Below are positions 11,326 through 23,495 of a stretch of DNA of 64,000 nucleotides, piece by piece. The notes beneath the pieces are model-generated. The model saw only the letters and a list, made by a program, of their open reading frames with translations, ran no database searches and was not told the origin of the DNA. Position numbers and translations under genes: made by a program. Each line of letters opens with the position of its first letter. The first letter of the stretch is position 1. The stretch comes from Neoceratodus forsteri (Eukaryota > Chordata > Ceratodontiformes > Ceratodontidae): NCBI GenBank assembly GCA_016271365.2, contig CM057456.1:887960001-888024000 (forward strand). Reading direction: 5' to 3'.

Positions 11326-11352
11326 TCTTTCTATGATTCTATGATAAGGCCA

Positions 11353-12525
11353 TCTGGTAGTGACCACAATTGTTTACTAATGCAGTTTATTACAGCATGA
11401 TCATCACGTAAGAATTTTTGGCAGATAAATAATTATTCAGGCAATGTTTGTTATGGGTGGCTTTTGCATAATCTCTCTGACAGTATTGATAGGAATATAC
11501 TTTATTTCATGGCTCATGGACTTTTAGTCACACAGTGACTTATAATAGGGAAGTTTGCACTTTGCAAAATACTTTTTGGACTTACTCTTTCAACATTGTC
11601 CCTGGTCACACTGCAGTGGTTCATCTGGTATCACTGTTTTTTTAATAAATTATAGTTGTTTTCCCTCCTCTGTTGTGACACAGGAAGAGAACTCTATTAT
11701 CCTAATAATGTGGTATTTCTATGTATACTTCTGATGTTTCTGTGAACCAGATGTTTTAATTTTTACATGTACAATTTGAAAATTAATGAAGCAAGTTTGC
11801 AAAAAGAAGAAGAAGAAGAAGAAAATCTACCATGCATCTGCTTCATTTGTGGGCCACAGAGCCACTCACGAAGCAAACTGCACATCCAGTGCAATGAGCA
11901 TCAATTGAAAGATGCATTAGATATCATGTACAAAATGGAAGGAAATTGGTTGCAAAAAAATATGTTACTACATCCAGCAGGGTTGAAATGCAAAGTGTAC
12001 AAAGTAGTGAAATTAAAAACTAGTATTAAGAGTTTATGGAGCATTGGAAAGTCAGTAATGTGGTGTTCTTGGTGTATGAACAATCATGCAACAAAGAGAT
12101 GGTGTTACCCTTATTTTGGCACTCTCTGTGCAAGCACTGCTGTGTCATTGACTTCATGTGACAAGACAATGCTGATATTAAGATAATGCCAACCCTGTAT
12201 AGCATGATTATTCAAACTGTGACAAGCACAACACCACCAATTTGCCAAGGCTCACAAGACTTTAAACCCTTAGTTTTTTAATTGCCTTACTTGTATGCTT
12301 TGTGTTTTAATTCCAATAGATGAATTAACATGATGGAATTAATATAAATTATACAGTCATGGTATTGTCTGTGAATTAAGGCTGAGTATGCAGTTTATTG
12401 TTAAACCCTGATTTTTGCTCCTTAAAACATGGCCATACCTGAATGGAATAGCCTGAAATTTGACATGCCCAGATTTAGCTAATGATTGGTTCAGCAGCTT
12501 AAATGTTCTAGAAGTTTGAAAACCA

Positions 12526-12579
<54 letters not shown>

Positions 12580-13500
12580 AAATTAAGACTTATTTGCTCA
12601 CCAATAGAACAAAATGGCTTCAAGATAAAATCTTAAACTTTCAGGTTTGTTAGAGTTGGCCCAAGGATTACTTTTTGATGGGTGGCATTGCTGAAAAGAA
12701 GATTATTTTTTAAAACAAAATCTGCAGGACATTTTTTTTTATAACTGGATTGTTGTGAAACTAACATACTCTACATCAGTTTTTTGAGGGGGGCTCAATG
12801 TCGTAACTCAAAACTATAATTTTCAAGCAGTTTTAAGTCACGAGAATGGCTATCACATTTACTGTAAGCAAACTAGGGCAGATATTCCATCTGCCACCAG
12901 TAACCCCTCGCAAACAACCAATCTGAAAAAAAAAATAGTGGTAGGTGTCCAACCCCACCACTATTAGCCTCTTCCTTATGCCTGATCTTTAAATAAATAT
13001 ATTACTGGGTGCCAACCAGATAGGACATTAAACCAAGATCCCTTCTGCACATCATTGGTTCTTACTGTGGTAGATGTTTAAGATGTTTTGGCACTTTTCT
13101 CCTAGCCAGCGTTAAGTCTCATTAAAACAAATTAGGATACAATTGTTGTACAGTAGCTATGTGCCCATGACTGTGTCCTTCGATCCATCTAGTCCTTGTA
13201 CTACCAGTGCCTAGGTCATTGCCTTTGTAAAGTATTTCAATAAATGTTATGCATGAAGGTCACTATGTAAAATCAAACTGTGTTGAAGTCTATCCTAATC
13301 TGACAGAAGTACCTGCTATAAATGTGGATGCTGAGGAATTAAGAATGGGTGACATTTAACGTCTCCTGGTGGAAAGCTGACAAAATTACATACCGCTTCT
13401 GTGAAATCTTGCAATATTTCTGTGAAAATTTCATATGTGTGCCAAAATTTAAATTTCAGTTATTTCCATGTAATTTTATTTAAAGGGACACTGTTATGAT
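11353..13500. other. No recognisable gene
   Basis: AT-rich spacer. It contains a short (GAA)n run (about 11,803-11,822) followed by one unit of the ~110-bp repeat also seen at 580-866. A 139-codon frame (11,767-12,186) begins in that simple repeat and has no recognisable domain. A (TA)n tract lies at 12,530-12,577. Confidence 0.5.
12530..12577. repeat. (TA)n microsatellite
   Basis: About 24 uninterrupted TA units. Unlike the tracts from 24 kb onward, it does not border any TA-foldback element I can see. Confidence 0.95.
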
Positions 13501-13502
13501 GG

Positions 13503-13725
13503 AGACAATATGGTGCAGTAGACTAAGGCTCTGAGCTGCAGATCTGGAGACCTGGGTTTTAATCTCACAGCTGCCTAGGTGCATACTGTGTGATCCTGAG
13601 CAAGTCACTTAACCTCCTTGTGCTCCCAGGTCACATCTGGAAACAAGCTTTGGCTTAGTGTGCTACTTCTGGTTACACAATGCTTCCTTTTCCCTTTCCC
13701 TTATCCCCTTATACTTCAAAGCACC
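13503..13725 (+). mobile_element. MIR-like tRNA-derived SINE, copy 1
   Basis: The tRNA-like head has an A-box-like 'gtgcagtagactaagg' near 13,512 and a B-box-like 'gggttttaatctc' near 13,554. The conserved core follows, 'gcaagtcacttaacctc', close to the core of vertebrate MIR/CORE-SINEs. The 3' part ('tggaaacaagctttggctta', 'tctggttacacaatg') is nearly identical to the second copy at 53,305-53,515. Transcription would be by RNA polymerase III if the boxes were intact. Confidence 0.85.
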
Positions 13726-13889
13726 TTTAATTTAAAAAACACTTTTAATGATGGGTTGCATTCTGTAGAGATTGCTGATAGAGCTGGTAGTTTACTTATA
13801 ATTTCTTTTCTCCTTTTAAAAGTAAAAAAAAAACAACAGAATGCCCACCAGACTGGTGATACAGCACAAAACATGTTTATTTATGGTCC

Positions 13890-14998
13890 TTGATCACCTC
13901 CCTCTGCATCTTAGGGTGACCCGTTAGAGGTAGTTTACTCCTTCATATACCTGAGTGTAACATTGGACCCTGCCCTATCATTCAACTCCCATGTCTCTAG
14001 CACTATCAAAAATCTCAGTCAGAAACTTGGACTCCTATATCGAGTGGGCCCACACCTCACACTTGCCTCTTGCCAAAAAATTGCTTCTGTATCCCTCCTT
14101 ACCCTACTATCTTATGCTGCACCCTTCCTCCTCTTCATTAACTTCTCCTCCATGTCCCTCCTCTCTCAAGCATACCACAGGGTAGGGCATTTTGCCATGG
14201 GGGCACCTACCCATTCTCACCACTGTGATGTTCTTGCCTTGCTGGGGTAGCCCTCCCATGGGGCAAAACTGAGGTACTCCACCTTGAGCCTCATGTTCAA
14301 GTTTGTTCACAAATTCACCCCTCCCTGCCTCAGGGAACATATCCACCTCAAACCAGCACCACGCACACGTCGCTCTACCTCTCTCCCCCATCTCATTGTC
14401 CCCAAAATACGTCTTGCTGCATCCAGATGCTCCTTTTCATATGCCGCTCTAACTGACTGGAACTCCCTCCCTCCATTCTCTCCTGCTCCTCCCTCTCACA
14501 ATTTCAGTTCCAACTGTCTGCCTTTCTGTCTTCCTCTGCTACCTGCTCCTGCTTTTGTTGAAGGGTGCCTACCCAGAAACTTCCCCACCTTACCTATGGC
14601 TGCCTCCTCCTACTCCACTACTTCTGCACCTAGCATAATAGGAGACTAATGTGTGCAGAAGTCGCTGGTCCTAGCCTCTCCCATGTATATTATTAGTATG
14701 TTTACTATGAAGTATTGTACTATAACTGCCCTGTATATAGCCCATCAGACATTCAATTCATGCACCACTTGTCAAATCTGTTGTCAATTGCTTGTGTACT
14801 TGCAAACATTGTGTCTTGACATGTACTCTGCCTAATGCCATCTGTGTACCATGAGAACTGGATTGTTTGTTGCACTTACACCTTCGTGGTTGATTCTCGA
14901 CCCCGGGTCGACCTTGAAAAGGGACTGTAATTGTCTCAGTGGACTTACCCAGTTACCAAAACTCAAATAAATTAATAAATAAATAAATAAATCTTTCC
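13890..14998 (+). mobile_element. LINE C: L2/Rex1-like ORF2 3' fragment
   Basis: A 5'-truncated non-LTR fragment of a family different from the CR1-like copies. Frames read YLSVTLDPALSFNSHVSS and KLGLLYRVGPHLTLASCQKI, then LSQAYHRVGHF.MGAPTHSHH and, after a frameshift near 14,250, LMFKFVHKFTPPCLREHI and SYAALTDWNSLPP. This is the RT thumb and C-terminal region, with the WNSLP block typical of Jockey-superfamily LINEs. The 3' UTR ends in (AAAT)n at 14,967-14,993, as in L2/Rex1 elements. It lacks the catalytic RT motifs. H at 41,455 is a related fragment. The exact clade is uncertain. Confidence 0.8.
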
Positions 14999-14999
14999 T

Positions 15000-17205
15000 A
15001 GACTTTGGAACACTCCTAACACAGTCTAGCCACTTATGATACAGTGGGAGGAGAGGAGACTATCACATCATGAATGGCTACACTGCTTGGGGGTGTTTTC
15101 AGGAAGTATAAAATAAGAGTAGAGCAATGATTTGAAGCAAAACAATGTTGGATATCATTACATTATTAGCATGATTTTCAGTTCTAACATAGAAACATTG
15201 TTTCATAGTTCTACTAAGAAAAGAAGCAAATATGACAATCGGTAACATCAATGAATTTTAGAGAATGTAAGCAATCAAAAAATGTGGGTTTTCATCTGGA
15301 AATAATATGATGCAAAGATTTTTGACAGTGTCCCTTTAAAAGAACTGGTCCAAATTGTATTTGGAATGGATACAGTGTATTACCTCATCTGGAAGCGTGA
15401 TAAGTGTCAGATTTCTAGCATTAAAGGAAGCTGAGTTACTGTATAAGCCACCAAACATTAAATATTGTTAAATTAAATTTCACAACTGGGTAAACTGCAC
15501 AATTGTAAGCCCTATAACAATAAAACTAAAGAATGCAATATCACCAATTTTGACATATGTATACATGTTACAAATTAGGCTATGTGTTTCAACTTTCTAA
15601 TCTATTGCTTAAAGGATAGGCAATTTATAAGCAGCAAACAATTGCAAAATAACATACATTTTGTGATTATTTTGAGGAAGCCAGATCCATACATTTCGTT
15701 CAGCTGTACACTTAAGCTGCCATAGAGAAAGAAGGTAAAGCTGGGTTGAATAGTAATAATGTAGAATTCACTAGGGGCTGCATAGTAAAAGTACAGTAGG
15801 GCCCAGTGTCAGGTACCCTCATGTCATCAGTATCTTGAGTGAAGAACCATCAAGAATAGTTAAGGTCATCACTTTGCATTTCATTGTATTCTTGTAATTT
15901 GCCAGCTAACCTCTAGAGTTCACAGACAAAATGGCTTGTGGAGGCAAACACATGTGAAGCATTGTTTCTGTACAAAGTCAGACTCTTTCGCAACCCCACT
16001 GATAAACAATGTATATTTTTAGCATTTGAAAACAATAGCACCAAGTAACACCAAGCATTCTGACTAGTTGCAACTGAGGCTATTGTGACTGAAGTATCTG
16101 GATAATTTAAGTCGTGATGGAACATGATGCTGGGCATAACTGTGGCAGGAGTGTTGGAGCGCCATTGCAGGGCCATGATGCTACTGCAGGTAAGGAGATT
16201 TGCTTTCCTGCTACTCAAGTCAAATGAATGTAATCCATAGCCAAACCAAGATGGACTGTAGTTCTGCCAAGAGGGAGAAGAGGTAGGAAGGCAAAGAATT
16301 ATTCACTATGAGTCAAGTATAAAAAAAAGAATCAAGACACAGCTGAGTCAATGGTCTGGCATGACACTATGAGTCAAACATGAGCCAAGCCATAGCTGCT
16401 GCAGGCTGTCTTCTACATTACTGTCAGTGTCCCTCATAAGTTGCATGAGAAAAGCTGAATGCTTCCCCCACTCTACTGACTGCTCAGGCTGACAAAACTG
16501 CATGCTTTGATTGTAACTGTCTTGACTTAATGTTGGCTCTCAACAGCTCATAGTGGTTTAGCTGAGCCAGAGCCAGGCACTGGGCTCAAGTCAGATCCAG
16601 CCTGCCTTCTATTAACCACCACTAAGAGGGAGGGGGTATAGTCATGTCAGTGGAAAGTGAAGTCAGGGGTATTTAAAGTATAGGATATGGGAAGCAGCTA
16701 GTGCAGGGGCAGTCAATGGCAGGAGTTAAGTGCATGGGTTCACCAAGGGAAGGGAAATGGACCTGAGTAGTAAAAGAATAGTAACTCCTCAGTTGAAACA
16801 AGGAAGTATCCTGTACAGGGATGATTCTCACTTGAAAGCAGGTCATACGAGAATCATACCCCACACATTTAATTGGTCTGAGACCTCAATTCACTTGTAA
16901 GTCCAGAACTCAGAGACACTCATCGAGACCTGGTGAGCGGAGAACATGCTGGGGCACAAATAATGAAAAAATATTGCTATTCCAAAAGGATAAGCTCTAC
17001 AGTACAAGGAGTAGATTGATCTTTCTTGAAAGAATAGTGTCTATGCAAAATAAAGAGGAAATCAATGTGATAAGCAGGTCCACTTAGTTTATCTGGTTGA
17101 GTTCAGAGAAAAAGCAGGGTGGGGTGGACAAAACAGTAACTCAGAAAGGAAGTACACAACTACAAACAGCTCTACACAGCTAAATAGATTCAATGGTGAT
17201 AAGTG
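15000..17205. other. No recognisable gene
   Basis: AT-rich spacer with only short, isolated open frames (at most about 100 codons) and no domain. A ~33-bp segment near 16,506 ('ctttgattgtaactgtcttg') recurs with few changes near 18,399, at the outer edge of LINE D. Confidence 0.5.
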
Positions 17206-17211
17206 CTTTTT

Positions 17212-18395
17212 GAAAGTTAAATTTGATAATAGAAAAATAGAATTTGAAAAGAGAAAAGGACAGTTCAGCTCACCCAGTCTGCCTAGATTGTCCCTGCCTA
17301 GTCCGTCCACGGAGACCATAACTGGTCTCAGGAAACTCTCCTTCATCCCTTCTTACTTACTAATATTCCTTCACATTTCTCTGATGCATTCTTGAAGCTT
17401 GATACTGTTTTTGCCTCCACCACTTTGTCTGGCAGTCTGTTCCAGGCACCCACCACACTTTCAGCGAAATAGTTCTTCCTCACATACCTCGTAAACTCCC
17501 CCTCCCTGCTTCATCATATGCCTTCTGATCCTGGTGCTCTTTCTCATTGAAATATGCTACCCTCCTGCACCCTGGTCTCCCATCTGAGGTACTTACAGAT
17601 CTCTATCATGACCCCTCTTGCTCTCCCCACTTCCCGGGCATACATATTGAGATCCCTCAGTCTCTCCTCATAGGACTTTTGATGCAAACCCTGTACCATT
17701 TTAGTTACCCTTCTCTAGACTGCCTCAACCCTGTCTATGTCCTTTCAGAGGTGTGACCTCCAGAACTGAACACAGCACTCCAGGTGGGGTCTCACAAGTG
17801 CACAATACAGTGATAACACCACCTCCCTCCTCTTGCTGGAGATAAACCTCCCTATGCATCCCAGCATCCCATTGGCTCTATTCACTACTTGTTCACACAG
17901 CCCTTCCATTTTTAGGTCATAAGATATGATAACCCCAATGTCCCTTTGCAGCTTAATTATTTTTAGTGCCCCCATCCTATACACGGCTGCTTGATTCCTA
18001 TAATCTAGGTGCATCATTTTGTAATTTTTGGCATTGCTGGAGATGAATCTTCCTATGCATCCCAGCATTCCATTGATCCTATCCACTGCTTGTTCACACA
18101 GCCCTGCCACTTTTAGGTTGTCTGATATGATAACCCCAAGGTCTCTTTCCAGCTTAATGACTTTCAGTGCCTCCCCCATCCTATACACAGCTGCTTGGTT
18201 CCTATGCCCTAGGTGCATGATTTAGTAATCTTTGTCATTGAACCCCAGCTACCGTGCTCTTGACCATTCCTCAAGTTTCCCAAGGTCCCTATGGATTCTC
18301 TCCACCCCCTCTTCAGGGTCTGCATGTTGAGATACCTCTGTCTCTCCTTGTAGGGCTTTTGATGCAACCCCTGCACCATTTATGTGGTGCAATAC
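17212..18395 (-). mobile_element. LINE D, CR1/L2-type 3' fragment with internal duplication
   Basis: Minus-strand LINE. The 3' UTR lies near 17,215-17,330 (plus strand reads 'cacccagtctgcctag', the shared 3' signature of these LINEs), then FAESVV near 17,460 and the RT thumb (RREVVLSLYCALVRPHLECC near 17,790). Motif D/E sequence (MHLGHRNQAAVYRMG, ERDLGVIISDNLK) is present twice in tandem. Upstream, at about 18,300-18,390, a misplaced copy of the C-terminal block VQGLHQKPYKER sits ahead of RIHRDLGKLEEWS, which normally precedes it. So the element is rearranged at its 5' end, not simply truncated. No catalytic RT motif remains. Confidence 0.85.
17835..18239 (-). repeat. ~201-bp tandem duplication inside LINE D ORF2
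   Basis: Units 17,835-18,035 and 18,036-18,239. Each encodes a motif D/E to thumb segment: MHLGHRNQAAVYRMGEALK through MLGCIGRFISS, versus MHLDYRNQAAVYRMG.ALK through the same end. The units remain in one continuous open frame of 157 codons (17,745-18,218). They differ at a number of sites, so the duplication is not very recent, or it arose by joining two diverged copies. Confidence 0.85.
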
Positions 18396-18439
18396 TTGCT
18401 TTGATCTTAACTGTCTTGGCTTTATGCTGGCTGTCATTT

Positions 18440-19434
18440 CCTCACAAGTGGAATTCTAATGGCATTACCTATTATACTTCTATTAACTTTTGAGCAAATT
18501 TTGCCAGTTAGTAAATTGTGAACTTTCCACTGTAAATTTTAAACAACAAATCCTAATTTCCCCAGTTTTTTTTCAGTTCCAGAACCTATTGACATTGAGT
18601 ATGCTTGGCAAATTATGTTTGAGTACCTGCAATAGCAGAAATATTTCAAAATTAATTGTGAAGTTATGAACCCCAGTAATTTACAATTAACTTAGCCTAC
18701 TTACTCTACATTATAAAGTTTCTAAAACCCTTCCAAGAGTGTTTTGCATGTAGCTGTTTATGTATCTAGCTCTAAAGGTGGCTGACTTGTAAGCAGAGAA
18801 GTATTTTTAGAAAATGTCACAAGAAACAAATTGCCAGATTTTGAGCACCTCAATGAAGACTCATCCAAATGTCATGAACTTAGCAGACCCTTACAACACC
18901 TTACAAGTAAGCATGCTAGTTAACATGTCCCTAGATACAAGTACAGCTGAGATATGACCAAATAAAAGCTTTTTTGTAATTCTACAAAAGTTTTGAGAAA
19001 CTAACAGAATTTCACAAAAATTCCACAAAATCAGAATTTGCTAATCTCACCCAACTCTATGAAGAAATTGACAGCTTCTATCATATGTGTCTAAATATTT
19101 TACACCCCGTAACCTACTTGGGAAATCTCTTTTTGCATCCACCACTCCATCTGGATATGCTATGGCCTGAGACCTTTTTGTTATCTCGAAGAAGAAGAAA
19201 CAAGTTAGGTGGATAACTAACAATCTTTAATTTATGAAAATACTAGTTGCTCAGCAGATATCCTGCTTTATCACTGCAGCCTTGCTGCCATGCTCTGCCT
19301 TCTCCAACAGGAAACAGGCTTCTGGAATAGTTTCTAACAGTACTGTGATTTTGCCATTTCCTGTCACCCTCTGCTGGCTACTCCAGTACTATAGTCACAT
19401 TGTAACAACCTTGCAACTCACTACAGTTGTGTTT

Positions 19435-19474
<40 letters not shown>

Positions 19475-20450
19475 TATACACATACACAGAACAGGAAAAA
19501 GTTTCAATTTACAACAGAAAACTACAGTGACTCAGGCACTGATTGTTACAGTACCACCTGTCTGATGAATATGGATATTTCCACTGTACATTCCAATAAG
19601 CAGGCAGCCCCCCAGAGTCCACTGATGACCTTACTGTCAAATAGGATCATCCTGGTCTGTTACAGTGGCAAAACCCTCTTCAAAAATGCTGCCCCTAGTA
19701 AACTGCAAGGTTGGGGCAAAGTTACTTTAATTAGAGAAATTTGCTTTCCAAAATCCTTTGAAAAGAAATATTTGTTTTTCATGTTGTTACACAAATTGCA
19801 TACTGTTCTATAAGATTTATGAGTTAGGATCAATTTGCTAGATTCTCAAAGGAAGCTATTACACTGGATCCCAAATCAGATCTCACCTAATGAATTATTT
19901 ACCTTCTATAGAAATCTCTGCCCTTTGGAGTCGAAAGTAACTGGTGCATGGGGCAAAAATTAAAGATTCTAACTATTAAGCTTTCAAGGTTGGTATGAGG
20001 GATAGCAGGGTTTAAGTGGTGTAATGTGGAAGTATGAAAGTGTCTGGCATGTAGCCAGTCAGTTTGCTTCCAGTAAGGTCTCTCTCTAGATGTAAGATGA
20101 GAAAGTGAGAGCATAATCAATAACAGGATCAAAACAAATTCAAGTAAGGCACCAAGAAAGTACAAGGTGAAAAGTACTGTAGTGTGAGGGACAATCAAAA
20201 CACATGAAAGGTTAGGTATACTAACACCTGTGTCATCTGCAATACAATGGCTCAACACCAAATATGTTACAGAAATGGCTGCATGCAAGAGGTTATTCTC
20301 AGAAACAAAAATTGCATAAACATGAAAAAAAAAAACCCAGAACTATCAGCCCAAACAGGGTTATAAATGAATAAGGTATTTCTTAGTCCTTTATCAAAAC
20401 AAGTTTTATTCTGTGCCAGGTCAGTGCAAAACTCCAAGCACTAGCAGTGT
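18440..20450. other. No recognisable gene; one (CA)n microsatellite
   Basis: AT-rich spacer. The open frames around 19,234-19,813 run through the (CA)n tract at 19,439-19,472 and translate to Thr/His repeats, so they are not genes. A (GAA)n-like run sits near 19,186. Nothing else is identifiable. Confidence 0.5.
19439..19472. repeat. (CA)n microsatellite
   Basis: Seventeen or so CA units followed by a short imperfect 'cagatatacacatacaca' continuation. Confidence 0.95.
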
Positions 20451-21223
20451 TTTGTTCTCCAAGACTCGGGCCATGCTGAAGAATGGCTGGGATCCACTGT
20501 GAATGTCCAGGGTTATAAACTCTTTAGAAGAGATGGGGGGGTTGGGGTGAGAGGTATGTACTTAACAGAGGGCATCGTAGTGTCAATGGATGCACAATCA
20601 CAGAAGGTGAGTGGTGGAGTCACTCTGAATACAGCTGGTTGACAATAAGGGAAGGACAGCCACTATTTGTGTGCTTTGTAGGTAACCTAGCTAAGACAAG
20701 AATAGGGATGAAGCACTATGACAGTAGATTTCAAGGACAGCAAACCAAACCAGGAACAATGATCATGGGTGACTTCAGTCTTCCAGATAATGACTGGCAG
20801 AATAACACAGGTAGTACCCCAAAAGGACATAAATTCATGCAGATGGTACATGATGGTTTCCTCACACAATGGGTGAATAGTCAACAAGGGGATAGGTGGT
20901 GTTTGACTGAATCTTGAGCAAGCAGGACGTAATAATATTTAAAACAAGGCACAAATAGGTCAAATTCAGCTTGAACTAGTACCTGAAGAACACCACTACA
21001 AAATCATAGCTAAGGTGCTAGATATTAGGATGGTAGATTTCAACAGAATGAGAACTACTACCGAATGTCCCCTAGGGGACCCTTCTCTAAGCAAAGTGTT
21101 AGGGGTACAAAATAAGCTGGGCAATAATTAAGAACCCAAATGTAACCTCTGAGATTGCTTTCTTATTATTGCCCACTTACTTATTGAAATAAGAACAAAA
21201 AGCTCAAGAAACCGTTATAGTAT

Positions 21224-23495
21224 CATAGTATCATAATAAATACAAAGCATCATCTGGACTTTCGTCCATTTGCTTGCTATATACCCATTTTTAATAGAAC
21301 TTCTGTAATTAGTACTCATAGATTTTATTCTGACTGTAGGTGTCCAATCTTCCATTGAAAGTTTCTAATGAAGACTGTCTACTACTACTTTTGGAAGTGC
21401 ATTCCAATGGGGTGCTACCCTCTGACTAAACCAGTATTTTCATTTTAGTAGTCTCCACCTTTGTAGGTCTATCTGTAAATTATGAGTTCTAGTACTATAC
21501 TTCTTTTGCTTTACTTCTAGTCCTAGGTCTGCTCTAAGCTTATGATCCTGGAATGCTTTATATACTAATATCATATCACCTCTCCAACATCTATATGCTA
21601 GTGAGTAAAGATTTAATTTCCTCATCCTCTCCTCTCCTCATATGTTGTATATTCCAAACCTTTTATTGCTCTAGTAGCTCTTCTCTGCACTTTCTCCATT
21701 CTATCGATTTCCCCCCTCTTATATGGTGCCCAAACTTGAGAGCAATATTCAAGCTGTGTTCTCAGCAATGACCCATAAAGTGGCATCAAGTACTCTCTGT
21801 CTCTACTCTTAATATATCTTAGAATATAATTTAATATCCTATTTGCTCTATTTATCATCTGATCACAATGAGTTCCAAAGGTGAGGTCATTTTTTATAAT
21901 TACAGCCAGTTATCTCTCTGCCACGGATGCTTTGAGTATGTCTTTTCCTATCCTATACTTGTACTCTGGTTTTCTCTTACCTTATGAAGGACTATACACT
22001 TATCTCCATTCAGTTTAAGCTTATAGCTTTCTGTCCATTGCTTGATGTAGTTAAGAAAATTTTGCAGCTTATTTTGATCTTGTAGTGATTTTATGACACT
22101 CCCCACTCAACAATCATCAGCAAATTTCGAGACCCAGATATTGTCTGTTTTACACTGTAAGGTGGATATAAACAAGTTGAACAGACAGGGCCCAAACATC
22201 GATCCCTGTGGTACCCCACTTGATACTGAAATCCACTCTGATAATACACCATTCACTGTGACCCTCTGCCTTCTGTTCTCCAACCATGATCTTATCCAGT
22301 TGATAATATTAGTCTGGATATTTTGTTCATAGAGTGTTTCAATTTATTTGGGATATGGAAGTTTGTAAAAAGCTTTTGAGAAGTCCAATTGTACCACATC
22401 TACTGAGTTCCCCTCATCTAAAGCCTTACTTACTTTTTCATAAAATTGAAGAAGATTAGTTTGTAAAACCACGTTGGTTGGGATCTAAATTCTGATTTTC
22501 AGATAATTTTAGGAGAATATGTTCTTTGATTATTCCCTCGAGTATTTTTCCCAGAACCGAAATCAGGCTCACTGGTCTATAATTTTCTGGGGAGTCTTTC
22601 TTTCCTTTTTTGTATATTGGTACGACATGAGCTTCCTTCCAATTAGAAGCCACCTCCCCACTATCCAAGGATTTCTGGAAAATGTATGTCACAGATGAAG
22701 CTATTTCAGCTGCAGTCTCAGAGATTACTTTAGGGTGGATGTCATCCGGTCCCAGAGATGTGTTTTTATTTATTTTCATTAGTCTAGTTGTTGCATCCAT
22801 TATGTCTATTAATATTTGATTTTTTATTGAATTTATATATTTGTTATCCCTAATTGAATTATCCTAGTGATTGAACACTGAACCAAAATATTTATTTTGT
22901 ACATTTGCCATATCCTTTTCCTTTAAAATTTACCCACTGACATCCCTGAATGGACCTATACTTTGTTTGTTTCCTTTTTTGTTGTTAATATAAGAATAAA
23001 AACTTTTATAGTTTTCAGTACTGTTTATGGCCAATTTTTTCTCAAATGTAGCCTTAGCCGCCTTTATAGCTTTTTTACTTTCTTTTTGTTTTTCACTATA
23101 TGTATGTTGACTAATTCTGTTTTGTTTGAATTGTATGTACATTTTGTTTTTAAGTTTAATAAGTTTTTTAAGTTTCTGATTTAACCAGCTTGGATTTTTC
23201 ACCATTTATTTATATTTAGATATATATTTGATGTTTTTATTTGTTTCAGTTTTTATCTTATTTATCAATATGTCCCACATTTCATTGATAGATTGATTTC
23301 TGAAAGCTGTTTTCCAGTCCCGGTTTTTTATAGCCTTTTGAATTTGCCCAAAATTTGCTTTCTTGAAGTTTGGAATTTTTGTTTCCCCAGTCTTTTCTAA
23401 TGGCAAGTCAGCTCATTGAAAGTAGATGATCTGATGATCACTATTTCCTAACAGTGATCCTATCCTGGTATTAGTTATAGTGTCAATAACAAATT
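21224..23495 (-). mobile_element. CR1-clade LINE E, 5'-truncated, inserted in LINE F
   Basis: Minus-strand element. The 3' end at about 21,224 is 'tagtatcatagtatcata' on the plus strand, a degenerate CR1 octamer array. The 5' end is truncated in the endonuclease near 23,495 (FVIDTITNTRIGSLLGNSDH). Between them lies most of ORF2, with relatively few breaks. LINE F sequence flanks both ends, so E is the later insertion. AT-richness and protein similarity place E nearer LINE I than LINE G. Confidence 0.88.
21440..23490 (-). pseudogene. LINE E ORF2: endonuclease end, reverse transcriptase, C-terminus
   Basis: In minus-strand order: IGSLLGNSDHQIIYF (endonuclease GDSDH block) near 23,450, and KANFGQIQKAIKNRDWKTAF near 23,360. 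A Lys-rich linker follows, ending NYKSFYSYINNKKGNKQSIG near 22,990. Reverse transcriptase: KINKNTSLGPDDIHPKVISE near 22,760, WKEAHVVPIYKKGKK, ENYRPVSLISVLGKILEGII. Plus-strand 'catcagcaaatttcgaga' near 22,117 is motif C, reading KFADDC, so the Asp pair is intact. The thumb has LMPLYGSLLRTQLEYCSQVW and VQRRATRAI. It is spread over at least five frames with frameshifts or stops. It is non-functional but more intact than LINE A. Confidence 0.85.

Larger units (their letters stand above)
6360..11352 (+). mobile_element. CR1-clade LINE A, interrupted by LINE B
   Basis: A non-LTR retrotransposon on the plus strand occupying about 6,360-6,785 and 8,012-11,352, with LINE B between. The order is ORF1 N-terminus, ORF1 esterase, ORF2 endonuclease and ORF2 reverse transcriptase. 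It closes with 'tttctatgattctatgat' at about 11,330, an octamer-like 3' end typical of CR1 elements. The reverse-transcriptase frame jumps directly from VQRRA to this end, so the last several hundred bases of ORF2 and the 3' UTR are missing. A ~200-bp insertion near 8,550-8,745 interrupts the esterase. There are many stops and frameshifts, so this is an old copy. Confidence 0.88.

Noticed and set aside
11767..12186. 139-codon ORF
   Set aside because: It starts in a (GAA)n run and a dispersed repeat unit, with no recognisable domain.
13503..13575. Functional tRNA gene
   Set aside because: A and B boxes are imperfect, no cloverleaf can be formed, and the sequence continues into a MIR-like SINE core.
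19234..19813. Plus-strand ORFs with His-Thr repeats
   Set aside because: They run through a (CA)n microsatellite.
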